Below, piece by piece: positions 28,828-37,477 of a DNA stretch of 64,000 nt. The stretch's first letter is position 1. Every line of letters starts with the position of its first letter. The notes beneath the pieces are model-generated. The model searched no databases. It was not told the DNA's origin and was given only the letters and a program-made list of their open reading frames with translations. A program made the position numbers and the translations under genes. The stretch comes from JAPOUP01 sp965201085 (GTDB lineage Bacteria > Pseudomonadota > Alphaproteobacteria > Rhodobacterales > Rhodobacteraceae): NCBI GenBank assembly GCA_965201085.1, contig CBDAVS010000025.1:248001-312000 (forward strand). The letters are read 5' to 3'.

Positions 28828-29469
28828 CCGTGGTACTTAGCGGATGCTTACGCAAGAAGAATGGGAGCGGTACTTCTTAAAATCAGGTCTTCCGTCAGGT
28901 CGGTCGGCGATATCGCCGAAATTGGACTATGGAGAAGGTGCGCATCGAGCTGCGCCGAATTCCTGGAAACGACGTCAGATGGTGCCGGGCTTCTGGTCAA
29001 CGCAGCAATGGAGCGGCGTGGAGTAAGGGCGGATCATACTCATGACATAAGTCGCCTCGTCAGTGAATTCGCCAAGGCCAAACCTCATGAAACAAGCCTG
29101 ACCGGTCGGATGGCTGCGCTGAACGGAAAGAGCCAAAGCCATCATATCGCAGTCTATGGGGATGAATACGATCCTGAAGACTTTCAGACCTCGGTCCGAC
29201 GCTTGGTAAAAACCATTTCGCTTTGGTCCGATGAGGTAGCGGATGGGAGCGATGCGATGTCTGGCCAAATGAATGAATTGGCTGAATCGGCGTTGGATGG
29301 CCTTGGTGCATGGAGACAGGCAGTCCTGACACCGGAAAAAGAAAAATCCGATGAGGGGAACGATGTACAAGATGCAGCTTCCATAATTCTGTCTATCAGG
29401 CCGGATGCCAAATCCGCTATTTCAGCATTCGAGGAGCGGATGCGCGTTGTGACTGGCCGGAGTCAATAA

Positions 29470-29870
29470 AGGTCAGTGCTCTCCGAAATTTATGGACCAC
29501 CGCTCCGCCGGAGGAATGCTGCGGTGATAGCCAAGCGGAGCTCTCCTGGACGCCTTCTTCGCTTCCGCGTCGCCGTAGGCCCACGCCGAACCTGACATGG
29601 CACTTGGAATCATTTCATACAGTAAAGCGCTTCAGCCTTCGCGAGAAACCAGCCATCAATATCCACCATGAGCGGTGGCGAGCCGGACATACGCGATTTG
29701 CGGAGACTCCGTTTCCTCCTCACGTGAACTAGACCGACACATTCCGCGAACCCCGCCAGATCACAGCATTTGGAAATCTAGATGGACGAAGCGATAAGTC
29801 GGTCTAGTCGATCAGATGGACAGCCACCTCAATGGTGCATGTCCATGGACCTTTCCTCGACCTGTCGGAG
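29470..29870 (+). other. Intergenic stretch with no recognised gene
   Basis: 401 bases between the split MNT-HEPN gene and the 3' end of infC. No gene, RNA or strong hairpin recognised. Confidence 0.45.
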
Positions 29871-30413
29871 CTATTTCTGCGGGCCGATCACCATGACCAT
29901 CTGGCGACCTTCCATCTTCGGCATGTTTTCGACCTTGCCCACTTCATCTATGTCGGCCGCGACACGTCTGAGCAGATCAATCCCAAGTTCCTGATGCGCC
30001 ATTTCGCGACCGCGAAAGCGCAGCGTTACCTTCACCTTGTCGCCATTGTTCAGGAAGCGGAACACATTCCGCATCTTGATTCCATAATCATGGGTGTCGG
30101 TATTGGGGCGGAACTTCACTTCCTTGACCTCAAAGGTCTTCTGCTTCTTTCGTGCTTCCGCCTCGCGCTTCTGCTGGTCATATTTGTACTTACCGAAGTC
30201 CATGATCTTACAGACCGGTGGACTGGCATTGGGAGATATCTCGACAAGATCAAGTCCGACCTGGTGTGCCATGTCGAGCCCATGGCTTGGTGGAACGAGA
30301 CCGACATTTTCCCCATCGGGGCCGATCAGGCGAATCTCGGGTGCTCTGATACGGTCATTTACACGTGGTCCGGTATCACGAACGGGAGGCGCATGGTGAG
30401 GTCTGCGAGCTAT
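29871..30413 (-). CDS. infC: Translation initiation factor IF-3, ATA start
   Basis: A 180-residue IF-3, which binds the 30S subunit and polices initiation codons. The N domain has PRVNDRIRAPEIRLIGPDGE and SPNASPPVCKIMDFGKYKY; the linker is KREAEARKKQK; the C domain has VKEVKFRPNTDTHDY and LRFRGREMAHQELG and ends MVMVIGPQK. The first in-frame ATG (30272) would remove about 47 conserved residues. Upstream, the only start-like codon before the in-frame stop is ATA at 30413-30411, preceded by AAGGA 9 bases away. Rare start codons (ATT, ATA, ATC) are the family's own autoregulatory device. Confidence 0.93.
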   Translation of the reverse strand: MARRPHHAPPVRDTGPRVNDRIRAPEIRLIGPDGENVGLVPPSHGLDMAHQVGLDLVEISPNASPPVCKIMDFGKYKYDQQKREAEARKKQKTFEVKEVKFRPNTDTHDYGIKMRNVFRFLNNGDKVKVTLRFRGREMAHQELGIDLLRRVAADIDEVGKVENMPKMEGRQMVMVIGPQK

Positions 30414-30633
30414 AGCTGTGTTCCTTTCACTGTTTCATCCGAATTTCTTTCGTGGAAGCTAAGGGCGCGGCACGGTCGATTCAACCCGATTCTTGAGCGG
30501 GAAAGCGGGAAGTACCTGCCTTGAGGTCAGTTGGAGCGGCGAACCCAATACCTCATGTCAATTCGCCAGGTGCGAAATCCGATACGGCCTCTGTCGCGAC
30601 CGGACGCTTCGATACGCTTGTGTCCGATATTGT

Positions 30634-31470
30634 TCAACCCACGAAAGCCTTTTCGACGACATACTCGGCAGGGGTGGCGTTCGCACCCTCCCTTAGCCCG
30701 TATCCTTCGAGGATCTCTTTCATTTCCAGATTCAGGCCCATCGAACCGCAGACCATCGCACGATCGGTCGCGGGGTCAATTCCCTTGACGCCCAGATCAT
30801 TGAACAGGTCACCGCTCTTCAATAGCGTGGTAACGCGGCCGGTCTTCGGGCTGCCTTCACGGGTCGTCGTCGGATAATAAATCAACCTTTCTGAGAATCC
30901 TTCGCCCATCAGTTCCCGTAAACCTTCGTCGCTACGTATGCCGTTGATCAAATCGGCACCGTATTTCAGTTCGGCGACTTCACGGCATGTATGCGTCAGG
31001 ATGACGTGTTCGTAATCCTCGTAGGTCTGCGGTTCGCGCAGAAGCGACGCGAACGGAGCGATGCCGGTACCCGAGGCGAAAAACCATATCCGCTCGCCTG
31101 GAAGCAGCGCGTCATGGACCAGCGTACCCACCGGTTTGGGTCGGATGATCACCTGATCTCCCGGCTGTATATGCTGCAGTTTCGAGGTCAATGGGCCGTC
31201 CTGAACCTTGATTGAATAGAATTCCAGCTCATCATCCCAGGTCGGAGATGCAATGGAATAGGCGCGCAGAAGCGGCTTCCGCTTGCCCGTTTCAGGATGC
31301 GGGTCGCCCAACAAACCAATCATAAGGAACTCACCCGCACGGAAACGCAACGACCGGGGACGTGTGCTGCGGAAGCGGAACAGCCTGTCCGTATAGTGCT
31401 GTACATCTGTCACCGTCTGAGCGTCAGGCAGGACGGGACCCGATATGGATGGTTGTACGGCGATGTTCAT
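30634..31470 (-). CDS. fpr: Ferredoxin/flavodoxin-NADP+ reductase
   Basis: A 278-residue FAD enzyme. RAYSIASPTWDDELEFYSIK is the FAD-binding motif, WFFASGTGIAPFASLLR is the NADP phosphate loop, and VCGSMGLNLEMKEIL contacts NADPH. The C-terminus YVVEKAFVG is typical of bacterial Fpr. It lies at the end of the sulfur assimilation operon and probably supplies electrons to the hemoprotein reductase. Confidence 0.93.
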   Translation of the reverse strand: MNIAVQPSISGPVLPDAQTVTDVQHYTDRLFRFRSTRPRSLRFRAGEFLMIGLLGDPHPETGKRKPLLRAYSIASPTWDDELEFYSIKVQDGPLTSKLQHIQPGDQVIIRPKPVGTLVHDALLPGERIWFFASGTGIAPFASLLREPQTYEDYEHVILTHTCREVAELKYGADLINGIRSDEGLRELMGEGFSERLIYYPTTTREGSPKTGRVTTLLKSGDLFNDLGVKGIDPATDRAMVCGSMGLNLEMKEILEGYGLREGANATPAEYVVEKAFVG

Positions 31471-31539
31471 GTGAAACTTCGATCCCAGCAGTTACAATGC
31501 ACATTATTTCTATATCTTATAGTGTTCCGATTCGCAAAC

Positions 31540-31917
31540 TCAGGCGTAATCCCTCAGCCTCGACTGATAATCATTGGCGCGCCAGTCAGCACGTCGGAGC
31601 CACTGGTCCTCCGGTTGGCGAGCCGCCATGTCGTCGGAGATCTCAACTTCGTCGAATCCCACGCGTCGAGCCATGGCATATTGATCGGCGAGGATATGGC
31701 CATGCGCACGCAGCCGTCCCGTATAGCCCATGGATCGCAAACGTCGCGCGATGGTGAAGCCACGACCGTCAGAAAAGCTCGGGAACTCGACGCGAACCAA
31801 TACCATTTCACCGATAGCGTCCTCAAATTCAGCCGGATTCGCGTCGGGCGGTACGTCCATGATGTCTCCATGCCAGTCGTTGGCATGAAACCCCGTATCC
31901 CTTACGATCACGCTCAT
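31540..31917 (-). CDS. DUF934 protein of sulfite reduction operons
   Basis: A 125-residue protein. LVRVEFPSFSDGRGFTIARR and LRAHGHILADQYAMARRVGF are the DUF934 core, with VEISDD near the end. The family is nearly always next to cysH/cysI in proteobacteria, as here, and is thought to help sulfite reduction; biochemical role not known. Third gene of the operon after cysI and cysH. Confidence 0.88.
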   Translation of the reverse strand: MSVIVRDTGFHANDWHGDIMDVPPDANPAEFEDAIGEMVLVRVEFPSFSDGRGFTIARRLRSMGYTGRLRAHGHILADQYAMARRVGFDEVEISDDMAARQPEDQWLRRADWRANDYQSRLRDYA

Positions 31918-31978
31918 TCCTTACTCCATGAACAAATTGGTTTCCGTTTGGTCACAGACTTTTGCCCGACAACACCGT

Positions 31979-32725
31979 TCAGGCCGCCTGATCGGGCCCG
32001 GAATCGGACTGAACGCCATGTTCAACCTTGGTTAGTCGTCGCGGATAGCCGGCGCACTCGCCTTGTTCCGACTCCACCGTATCTTGGTCGGGCGAATTCA
32101 GCGTTGGAGAATAACCAACCGTCGCAAGCGGATGACGGTGTAGGGCATTGGCCTCGATGTACTCCCGGACATCGTTGTGACTCCAATAAGCCAGAGGATT
32201 GACCTTGATGCGTCGTCCGCCGTCACTCTCGAAATGGCGCAGATCTTCATTGGCGCTTCTTCTGTAACGTTTGCGGCCCGTTATCCAGGCGTCAAAGGAT
32301 CTGAGCGCGGCCCGTAGGGGTTCGGTTTTACGAAGCATGCTGCAGGCGGTCGGATCGAACAGATGAAGAATACCGTCCGGATCGCGGAGAAACACCTGCT
32401 CTCGATCGGGTCGAAGTGTTCGGACATCGCCAAGTTGCAGCCGTTCGCAGATTTCGCGCCCAAATGGCAGTGTCTCGGGAGCCTGTATGCCGGTGTCCAG
32501 AAACAGCACCGGCGTGGTGCGGTCCAATACCGAAACCATGTGCAGCAGCGCCACGGATTCGGTGCCGAAAGAGCTCACAAGGGCGGCGCGGCCCATCAAG
32601 GGGTCCGAGAGCGCATGCTCAAGCACGGAAAATGCACTTTGATGGTGGAAGCGTCGGTTGAGATCCGACACACGCTCAGCGACCTTCGGTGGCGATTCAA
32701 GCGGCACGGGCCCGCTCTTCGCCAT
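31979..32725 (-). CDS. cysH: Phosphoadenylyl/adenylyl-sulfate reductase, CysH family
   Basis: A 248-residue PP-loop enzyme that reduces PAPS or APS to sulfite. VSSFGTESVALLHM is the PP-loop; LFLDTGIQAPETL, CSMLRKTEPLRAAL and DAWITGRKRYRRS are family blocks. Alphaproteobacterial APS reductases carry a [4Fe-4S] centre on CC and CxxC pairs. Here the first pair reads CS and the CAPC-like site reads NSPDQD. One late Cys remains (GECAGY) where the catalytic Cys is expected. So the cluster ligands are lost, or the enzyme has become PAPS-type. ATG 32725 overlaps the cysI end by 29 bases and gives a family-length start. Confidence 0.8.
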   Translation of the reverse strand: MAKSGPVPLESPPKVAERVSDLNRRFHHQSAFSVLEHALSDPLMGRAALVSSFGTESVALLHMVSVLDRTTPVLFLDTGIQAPETLPFGREICERLQLGDVRTLRPDREQVFLRDPDGILHLFDPTACSMLRKTEPLRAALRSFDAWITGRKRYRRSANEDLRHFESDGGRRIKVNPLAYWSHNDVREYIEANALHRHPLATVGYSPTLNSPDQDTVESEQGECAGYPRRLTKVEHGVQSDSGPDQAA

Positions 32726-34367
32726 AAAGCGCTGTCTTGAATGGTGAAAGGCCAAGCCGCCGGTAGCATTGAAGGAAAGTCTCGTCCCCGCTTTCCCGCA
32801 GAACCAAATAGGCGAATACCAGCCGCTCGATCGCGGGTACGATCTGATCGCTGGAAAAACCCGGCCCGGTCCGCCGTCCGATCTCGGCGTTTTCGGAGCC
32901 GTCACCACCGATCGTTATCTGGTAGTTTTCCACTCCGGCCCGATCGAGGCCGAGTATTCCGATATGGCCGACATGGTGGTGGCCACAGGCATTTATGCAA
33001 CCCGATATCTTGAGTTTGAGAGGGCCTATGTCATGCTCGATTTTCAACTCGTCGAAGCGTTTGGCAATCCACTGTGCAACCGGAATTGAACGTGCGGTGG
33101 CCAATGCGCAGTAATCCATACCCGGGCAGGCGATGATATCCGAAATGAGCCCGATATTGGCGGTAGCCAGCCCGGCCTCCCGAAGTGTGCCGTGGATTTC
33201 CGGCAAGGAAGATTTCTGGCAATGGGGCAGAATTATGTTCTGCTCATGGCTGATTCGCAGCTCTCCATATCCCCATTCATCGGCGATATCCGCCAGAACG
33301 CGCATTTGCGGGGCAGATATATCGCCTGGAGTTGCGCCGTGGGCCTTGAGCGACACCGTCATGATCGCATGACTCGGCTCCCGATGCCGAGCGAGGTTCG
33401 TATCCGCCCAGGACCGGAATATGGGATCGCGGTCTCTGGCAGCTTCGAAAGGCGTGTCGACGGCGGCGTTCAAAGATGGCGTCGCGAACTGTTCCCTGAT
33501 GTGGGCGAGTAGCTTCTGGTCGACGCCGGAGAATTGAGGGCGCAATTCGTTGAACCGCTTCTCGACGAGTTGTCGAACCGCATCCAGTCCGGTTTCGTGA
33601 ACGGCGATCTTGATCCGCGCCTTGTATTTATTGTCGCGGCGTCCGAGTAGGTTGTACGTGCTGACGACGGCTTCCACATAGGGCAGCAGATCCGACTTTG
33701 GCAGGAAATCGCGGATAACCTTGCCGATCAAAGGCGTGCGCCCAAGGCCCCCGCCGACAATGACCTGGAACCCCGTTTCCCCGTCCCGAGACCCGCGGAC
33801 AATCCTAAGCCCGATATCATGCGCCTTCGTGACCGCGCGGTCGATGGGGGCGCCGGTCACCGCTATCTTGAATTTACGCGGCAGAAACTGGAATTCCGGA
33901 TGGTCGGTGGACCATTGCCGCAGAAGTTCGGCATAGGGCCTGGGATCCTCGATCTCATCGGCGGCCGCGCCGGCGAAATGATCCGCCGTCGTGTTTCGGA
34001 TGGTGTTGCCCGATGTCTGGACCGCATGCATGCCGACATCCGCCAACGCGTCCAGCATATCGGGCACGTCGGATAGTTTTGGCCAGTTGAACTGGATGTT
34101 CTGCCGGGTGGTGAAGTGGCCGTAGCCTTTGTCCCAGCGCTCCGCGATCATCGCCAGTTGCCGAAGCTGACCCGTGCTCAGCGTTCCATAAGGTATGGCG
34201 ACCCGCAGCATGTAGGAATGAAGCTGCATATACAGACCATTCATCAGGCGCAGCGGCTTGAACTCTTCCTCGGTAAGGGATCCGTCGATGCGGCGCTCAA
34301 CCTGGGCGCGAAACTGTTCGACACGCTCGCGCACGAAGGCTTCGTCGAATTCGGTATATCGGTACAT
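32697..34367 (-). CDS. cysI: Nitrite/sulfite reductase hemoprotein subunit
   Basis: A 556-residue siroheme [4Fe-4S] protein reducing sulfite to sulfide in the cytoplasm. HFTTRQNIQFNWPKLSDVPD and VQTSGNTIRNTT are siroheme-binding blocks; the cluster Cys lie in IIACPGMDYCALATARS and ISGCINACGHHHVGHIG. Both ferredoxin-like half repeats are present, so it is complete. Its ATG overlaps the DUF2849 stop (TGATG). The genomic setting favours sulfite over nitrite. Confidence 0.92.
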   Translation of the reverse strand: MYRYTEFDEAFVRERVEQFRAQVERRIDGSLTEEEFKPLRLMNGLYMQLHSYMLRVAIPYGTLSTGQLRQLAMIAERWDKGYGHFTTRQNIQFNWPKLSDVPDMLDALADVGMHAVQTSGNTIRNTTADHFAGAAADEIEDPRPYAELLRQWSTDHPEFQFLPRKFKIAVTGAPIDRAVTKAHDIGLRIVRGSRDGETGFQVIVGGGLGRTPLIGKVIRDFLPKSDLLPYVEAVVSTYNLLGRRDNKYKARIKIAVHETGLDAVRQLVEKRFNELRPQFSGVDQKLLAHIREQFATPSLNAAVDTPFEAARDRDPIFRSWADTNLARHREPSHAIMTVSLKAHGATPGDISAPQMRVLADIADEWGYGELRISHEQNIILPHCQKSSLPEIHGTLREAGLATANIGLISDIIACPGMDYCALATARSIPVAQWIAKRFDELKIEHDIGPLKLKISGCINACGHHHVGHIGILGLDRAGVENYQITIGGDGSENAEIGRRTGPGFSSDQIVPAIERLVFAYLVLRESGDETFLQCYRRLGLSPFKTALYGEERARAA

Positions 34368-34669
34368 CAGATCGCCTCGTACTGTCTGCCGTGTCTGTAG
34401 TTCGAAGGTCCCCGCATTCGAAGCGCTTCCCGCAGATGTGCAGGCGCTGGCCCGTCCGGAGTAAGCTCCGCATCCGCAAGGTAGGGGCTGACGACCTCAC
34501 CCGAACGCCCCTCCGCATCAAGAAGCCGGATCTGGGCATGGGCTTCGTCCTCGATCAGTTCCGCTTCGCTGTGCCGCCTGGTCCAGTGATCGTCGGCGGT
34601 CAGATAGACGACATCTCCCTCGATCAGGGCGTTCGCCGTTATGATTTTGGGTGTGAATATCCGTGGCAT
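34367..34669 (-). CDS. DUF2849 protein
   Basis: A 100-residue protein. PKIITANALIEGDVVYLTAD and the C-terminal LREALRMRGPSNYRHGRQYE match DUF2849, found upstream of cysI in alphaproteobacteria. No catalytic motif is visible. First gene of the operon; the stop shares bases with the cysI ATG. Confidence 0.85.
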   Translation of the reverse strand: MPRIFTPKIITANALIEGDVVYLTADDHWTRRHSEAELIEDEAHAQIRLLDAEGRSGEVVSPYLADAELTPDGPAPAHLREALRMRGPSNYRHGRQYEAI

Positions 34670-34720
34670 GGCTCAATTTCCCGCTTTCGCTCGACGTTTC
34701 AGGTGTTGGCCCATTTGGAT

Positions 34721-34745
34721 GAATATAGAAAAATTTTCCTTATAA
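34721..34745. promoter_or_regulatory. AT-rich dyad between cys operon and lrp-type gene
   Basis: The divergent region 34670-34831 contains GAATATAGAAAAATTTTCC followed by TTATA, an imperfect AT-rich palindrome around AAAATTTT. Lrp-family regulators bind such sites and the neighbouring gene encodes one, so it may control both directions. Confidence 0.4.
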
Positions 34746-34831
34746 TTACCATTGCTTGCTTAAAATAAGAACATATGATCATCCAATGCGAAGTTTCGGG
34801 ACATCTGTTGCCACTGGAAAGGAAAGTGAAG

Positions 34832-35293
34832 ATGGCGGTTCGCTTGGATGCGATGGATCGGAAAATTCTCGCGGCGCTTCAGCGCGACGCGGGTCGGTCT
34901 TTGGACGGAATCGCGGGGGAGGTGGGATCCTCAAAGACACCTGTATGGAATCGAATCCGCAAGCTGCGCGACGCCGGGATCATCGGGCAACAGACGGTGA
35001 TCCTCGATGCCGAGGCGCTGGGCTTCGAAGCCTGTTTCTTCGTGCTCGTGCGCACATCGGAGCACGAGGCCGAGTGGCAGGCACGTTTTCTTAAAGCGGT
35101 GAAGGCGCGGCCGGAAGTGATGGAGGCGCATCGGCTGGCCGGAGATATAGATTATGTCCTGAAGGTCCGGGTGGCGAATGCCCGTGCCTATGACGAATTC
35201 TATCAAGCGCTGATATCGGAAGTGAAGATCTACAACGTGACGGCGTTGCTTTCGATGGAAGAGATAAAGTCGACGACGATGCTGCCGCTATGA
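34832..35293 (+). CDS. Lrp/AsnC-family transcriptional regulator
   Basis: A 153-residue regulator. The helix-turn-helix is LDGIAGEVGSSKTPVWNRIR with LRDAGIIGQQTVI after it; the RAM ligand domain follows (EVMEAHRLAGDIDYVLKVRV). ATG 34832 has GGAAAGTGAAG before it; the frame is open to 34775 but that part does not match the family. Divergent from the DUF2849-cysI-cysH operon, the common alphaproteobacterial arrangement, so it probably regulates sulfur assimilation. Confidence 0.9.
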   Translation: MAVRLDAMDRKILAALQRDAGRSLDGIAGEVGSSKTPVWNRIRKLRDAGIIGQQTVILDAEALGFEACFFVLVRTSEHEAEWQARFLKAVKARPEVMEAHRLAGDIDYVLKVRVANARAYDEFYQALISEVKIYNVTALLSMEEIKSTTMLPL

Positions 35294-35356
35294 CGTCTGC
35301 GGTACCTTGGGTTCGGTCCCGACCCACCTTCGGAGAAACAGTAGGCCGCTCGGATA

Positions 35357-36571
35357 TCAGCGGGGAGCGACCATCAGGTGTTCCAAGCCGTGGAAATGAT
35401 AGACGTTGGCGTAGCGAGGAGCGGTCGTAGGCCGCAGACCGGGCAGGCGGGCGAAGAGGGTCCTGAGCGCAACGCGCAGTTCAAGCCGAGCCAGAGGAGC
35501 GCCGACGCAGAAATGGATACCGGCGCCAAGCGCCAGCTGCCTGTTCGGGCTGCGTTGGGGATCAAAGCGCTCCGGAAAGGAAAATTCCGCGGGATCGCGG
35601 TTTGCGGCGGCCAGTAGGCAGGCCACTTCATCGCCCCGCCGAAACCGATGACCGAAAGCTTCGACCTCTTCATAGGTATAGCGGGTGAACATATGCAACG
35701 GTGGGTCGAAACGCATGATCTCCTCGACCGTGGCCTCGATGCACTCCTCGGACAGCCAATTCGGCTCCAGCCCCGGTCCCGCCAGTAACCGAACGCCATT
35801 GCCCATCGTATGCACGGTCGCTTCATGACCCGCGTTCAGCAGTAATATGCAGGTCGAGACGAGTTCATCCGTGGATAGCCGATCACCTGCTTCCTCGCTC
35901 GCGATCAGATGTGTTATCAGGTCATCGGACGGGTTCGTGCGGCGCTCATTCACATAGGTGCGAAGGAAATCTTTGAATTCGCTGGCAGCTGTCGCCGCGG
36001 CCTCTTCGATCGTCCGGTTCCTGCGCGCCTGGTACATCGCGACCATGGCGTTCGACCAAGCCAGCAACTGCGGCGCCATTTCCTCGGGAACGCCCAGCAG
36101 ACGCGCTATGACGATGACCGGAATCGGAGAGCAATAGGCGGGGAGAAGATCGAATTCGGTGCTGGGAAAGGCGTCGATCAGCCGATCGCAAAGCGATTCG
36201 ATCGCGGGATCCATCTCGTTGATACGCCGGGACGTGAACGCACGAAGCACGAGACCGCGCAGTCGTGTGTGACGCGGTGGTTCAGCCTGAATGAGCGAAT
36301 GTGACTCGATCGCGTAGAAGTGTGCCAGATGACGGGGTGGAGTGGCGGCCAGCTCCGCAGGCTCTTCCCGCCCGAATCGCCGGTCCCGCAGGAAAAAACT
36401 GGTCGACTTATGCGTTGTGGTCGCCGGAAGCCCGTAATCTTCCCAAAAGACCAGCGGACCGAGCGATCTCGCCCGGTCGTAGAAGGGGTAGGGATTCTGA
36501 ACGAAATCCGGGTCGGTCGGAGACTGCCGGAGACGCGGTAGGTCCGCGCATTCGTTGCGGTTAGTGTTCAC
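35357..36571 (-). CDS. Cytochrome P450
   Basis: A 404-residue soluble P450 of the bacterial class I type. The I-helix is LLLNAGHEATVHTMGNG, the ExxR motif is EEIMR, and the heme loop is ALGAGIHFCVGAPLARLE with the thiolate Cys. No membrane anchor. A redox partner is not adjacent; the fpr at 30634 belongs to the sulfur operon. Substrate unknown. Confidence 0.92.
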   Translation of the reverse strand: MNTNRNECADLPRLRQSPTDPDFVQNPYPFYDRARSLGPLVFWEDYGLPATTTHKSTSFFLRDRRFGREEPAELAATPPRHLAHFYAIESHSLIQAEPPRHTRLRGLVLRAFTSRRINEMDPAIESLCDRLIDAFPSTEFDLLPAYCSPIPVIVIARLLGVPEEMAPQLLAWSNAMVAMYQARRNRTIEEAAATAASEFKDFLRTYVNERRTNPSDDLITHLIASEEAGDRLSTDELVSTCILLLNAGHEATVHTMGNGVRLLAGPGLEPNWLSEECIEATVEEIMRFDPPLHMFTRYTYEEVEAFGHRFRRGDEVACLLAAANRDPAEFSFPERFDPQRSPNRQLALGAGIHFCVGAPLARLELRVALRTLFARLPGLRPTTAPRYANVYHFHGLEHLMVAPR

Positions 36572-36601
36572 GCCGCGCCACCGGAACCGCCCATGCTGGC
36601 G

Positions 36602-37477
36602 TCACGATCCTCTGGTTCGGGACTCAAAACGCGGCAGCATGGCCGAGAAATCCCGTCCGGCCCCGTCCTCCTGATCGACAAGGCGATGGTAGAGCTCGGT
36701 CGCCGCCGCACCCATCGGTGTGTCTGCGTTGACGGTCTCGGCCGCCTGCTGACTGAGCCGGAGGTCCTTGAGCATCAGCTCGGCGGCGAATCCGGGTCTG
36801 TATCCGTGGTCCGCAGGCGAATCCGGTCCGATATTCGGGGCGGGACAATAGGTGTTCATGGACCAACTGGCGCCGGAGGAGGTACTGACCACATCAAACA
36901 TCGCCTGCCGGTCCAGACCGAGCCTGTCGGCCAGAACGAACGCTTCGCAGGTGGCGATCATCGTGGCCCCCAGGATCATGTTGTTACAGATTTTCGCCAC
37001 CTGACCATCGCCTGGACCACCGCAATGGACCGCCTTTCGACCCATGATATCGAACAGCGGCTTCGCCTTGCTGAAAGCGATTTCGCTGCCTCCGGCCATA
37101 AATGTCAGAGTACCCGCAGCGGCGCCGACCGTACCGCCGGATACCGGCGCGTCCACTGGCAGAAGCCCCGCCGCCTCGGTATCGGCTGCCACGGAACGGG
37201 CGCTCTCCACATCCACCGTTGAACAGTCCACGAAACAGGCACCGGGGCGGGCGGCGGAAATCACTTCCGAGGCGACCGAGCGCAGGATCCTGCCGTCGGG
37301 AAGCATAGTGATGATCGTCTCCGCACCGGTAACCGCTTCGGCGACGCCGGTGGTCGCCGTGACGCCCTCGGGCACGGGAGCGGCGATGTCGAATCCTCTG
37401 ATATCCATCCCCGCCGCCGCCAGGTTCCTCGCCATCGGGCCACCCATATTGCCAAGACCGATGAATGCGACGCTCAT
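36602..37477 (-). CDS. mmsB: 3-hydroxyisobutyrate dehydrogenase
   Basis: A 291-residue NAD enzyme. SVAFIGLGNMGGPMARNLAA is the cofactor motif, VDAPVSGGTVGAAAGTLTFM the substrate loop, and GDGQVAKICNNMILGATM carries the catalytic Lys. GFAAELMLKDLRLSQQAAE is typical of true HIBADH. Last of three overlapping genes that degrade valine: isobutyryl-CoA to methacrylyl-CoA, hydrolysis to 3-hydroxyisobutyrate, then oxidation here. Confidence 0.93.
   Translation of the reverse strand: MSVAFIGLGNMGGPMARNLAAAGMDIRGFDIAAPVPEGVTATTGVAEAVTGAETIITMLPDGRILRSVASEVISAARPGACFVDCSTVDVESARSVAADTEAAGLLPVDAPVSGGTVGAAAGTLTFMAGGSEIAFSKAKPLFDIMGRKAVHCGGPGDGQVAKICNNMILGATMIATCEAFVLADRLGLDRQAMFDVVSTSSGASWSMNTYCPAPNIGPDSPADHGYRPGFAAELMLKDLRLSQQAAETVNADTPMGAAATELYHRLVDQEDGAGRDFSAMLPRFESRTRGS

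Larger units (their letters stand above)
26281..28851 (+). mobile_element. IS66-family insertion sequence, structurally complete
   Basis: 2571 bp. Ends are GTAAGGCTCCGG at 26281 and, inverted, GTAAGCATCCGC at 28851. The 8-bp target duplication GCAAGAAG lies directly outside at 26273-26280 and 28852-28859 and is perfect, so the insertion is recent. It holds the three standard IS66 genes in order, with no obvious GC-hypermutation. Confidence 0.95.
25853..29469 (+). pseudogene. Fused MNT nucleotidyltransferase-HEPN-like protein gene, split by IS66
   Basis: The left part (25853-26280) is a minimal nucleotidyltransferase: AVLFGSRARGTHRPDSDWDV gives G39-S40 and the metal pair D51/D53. At 26281 the IS66 element begins and its GTAA supplies a false stop. 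The right part (28860-29469) continues in frame and reads as a helical HEPN-like domain with an R-x4-H motif (RADHTH) in VNAAMERRGVRADHTHDIS. Removing the IS and one copy of GCAAGAAG rejoins EDWAR with RMGAVLL, giving one protein of about 345 residues. MNT-HEPN pairs are toxin-antitoxin systems in which the MNT part modifies the HEPN RNase; here both would be on one chain. The HEPN call is moderate. Confidence 0.7.
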
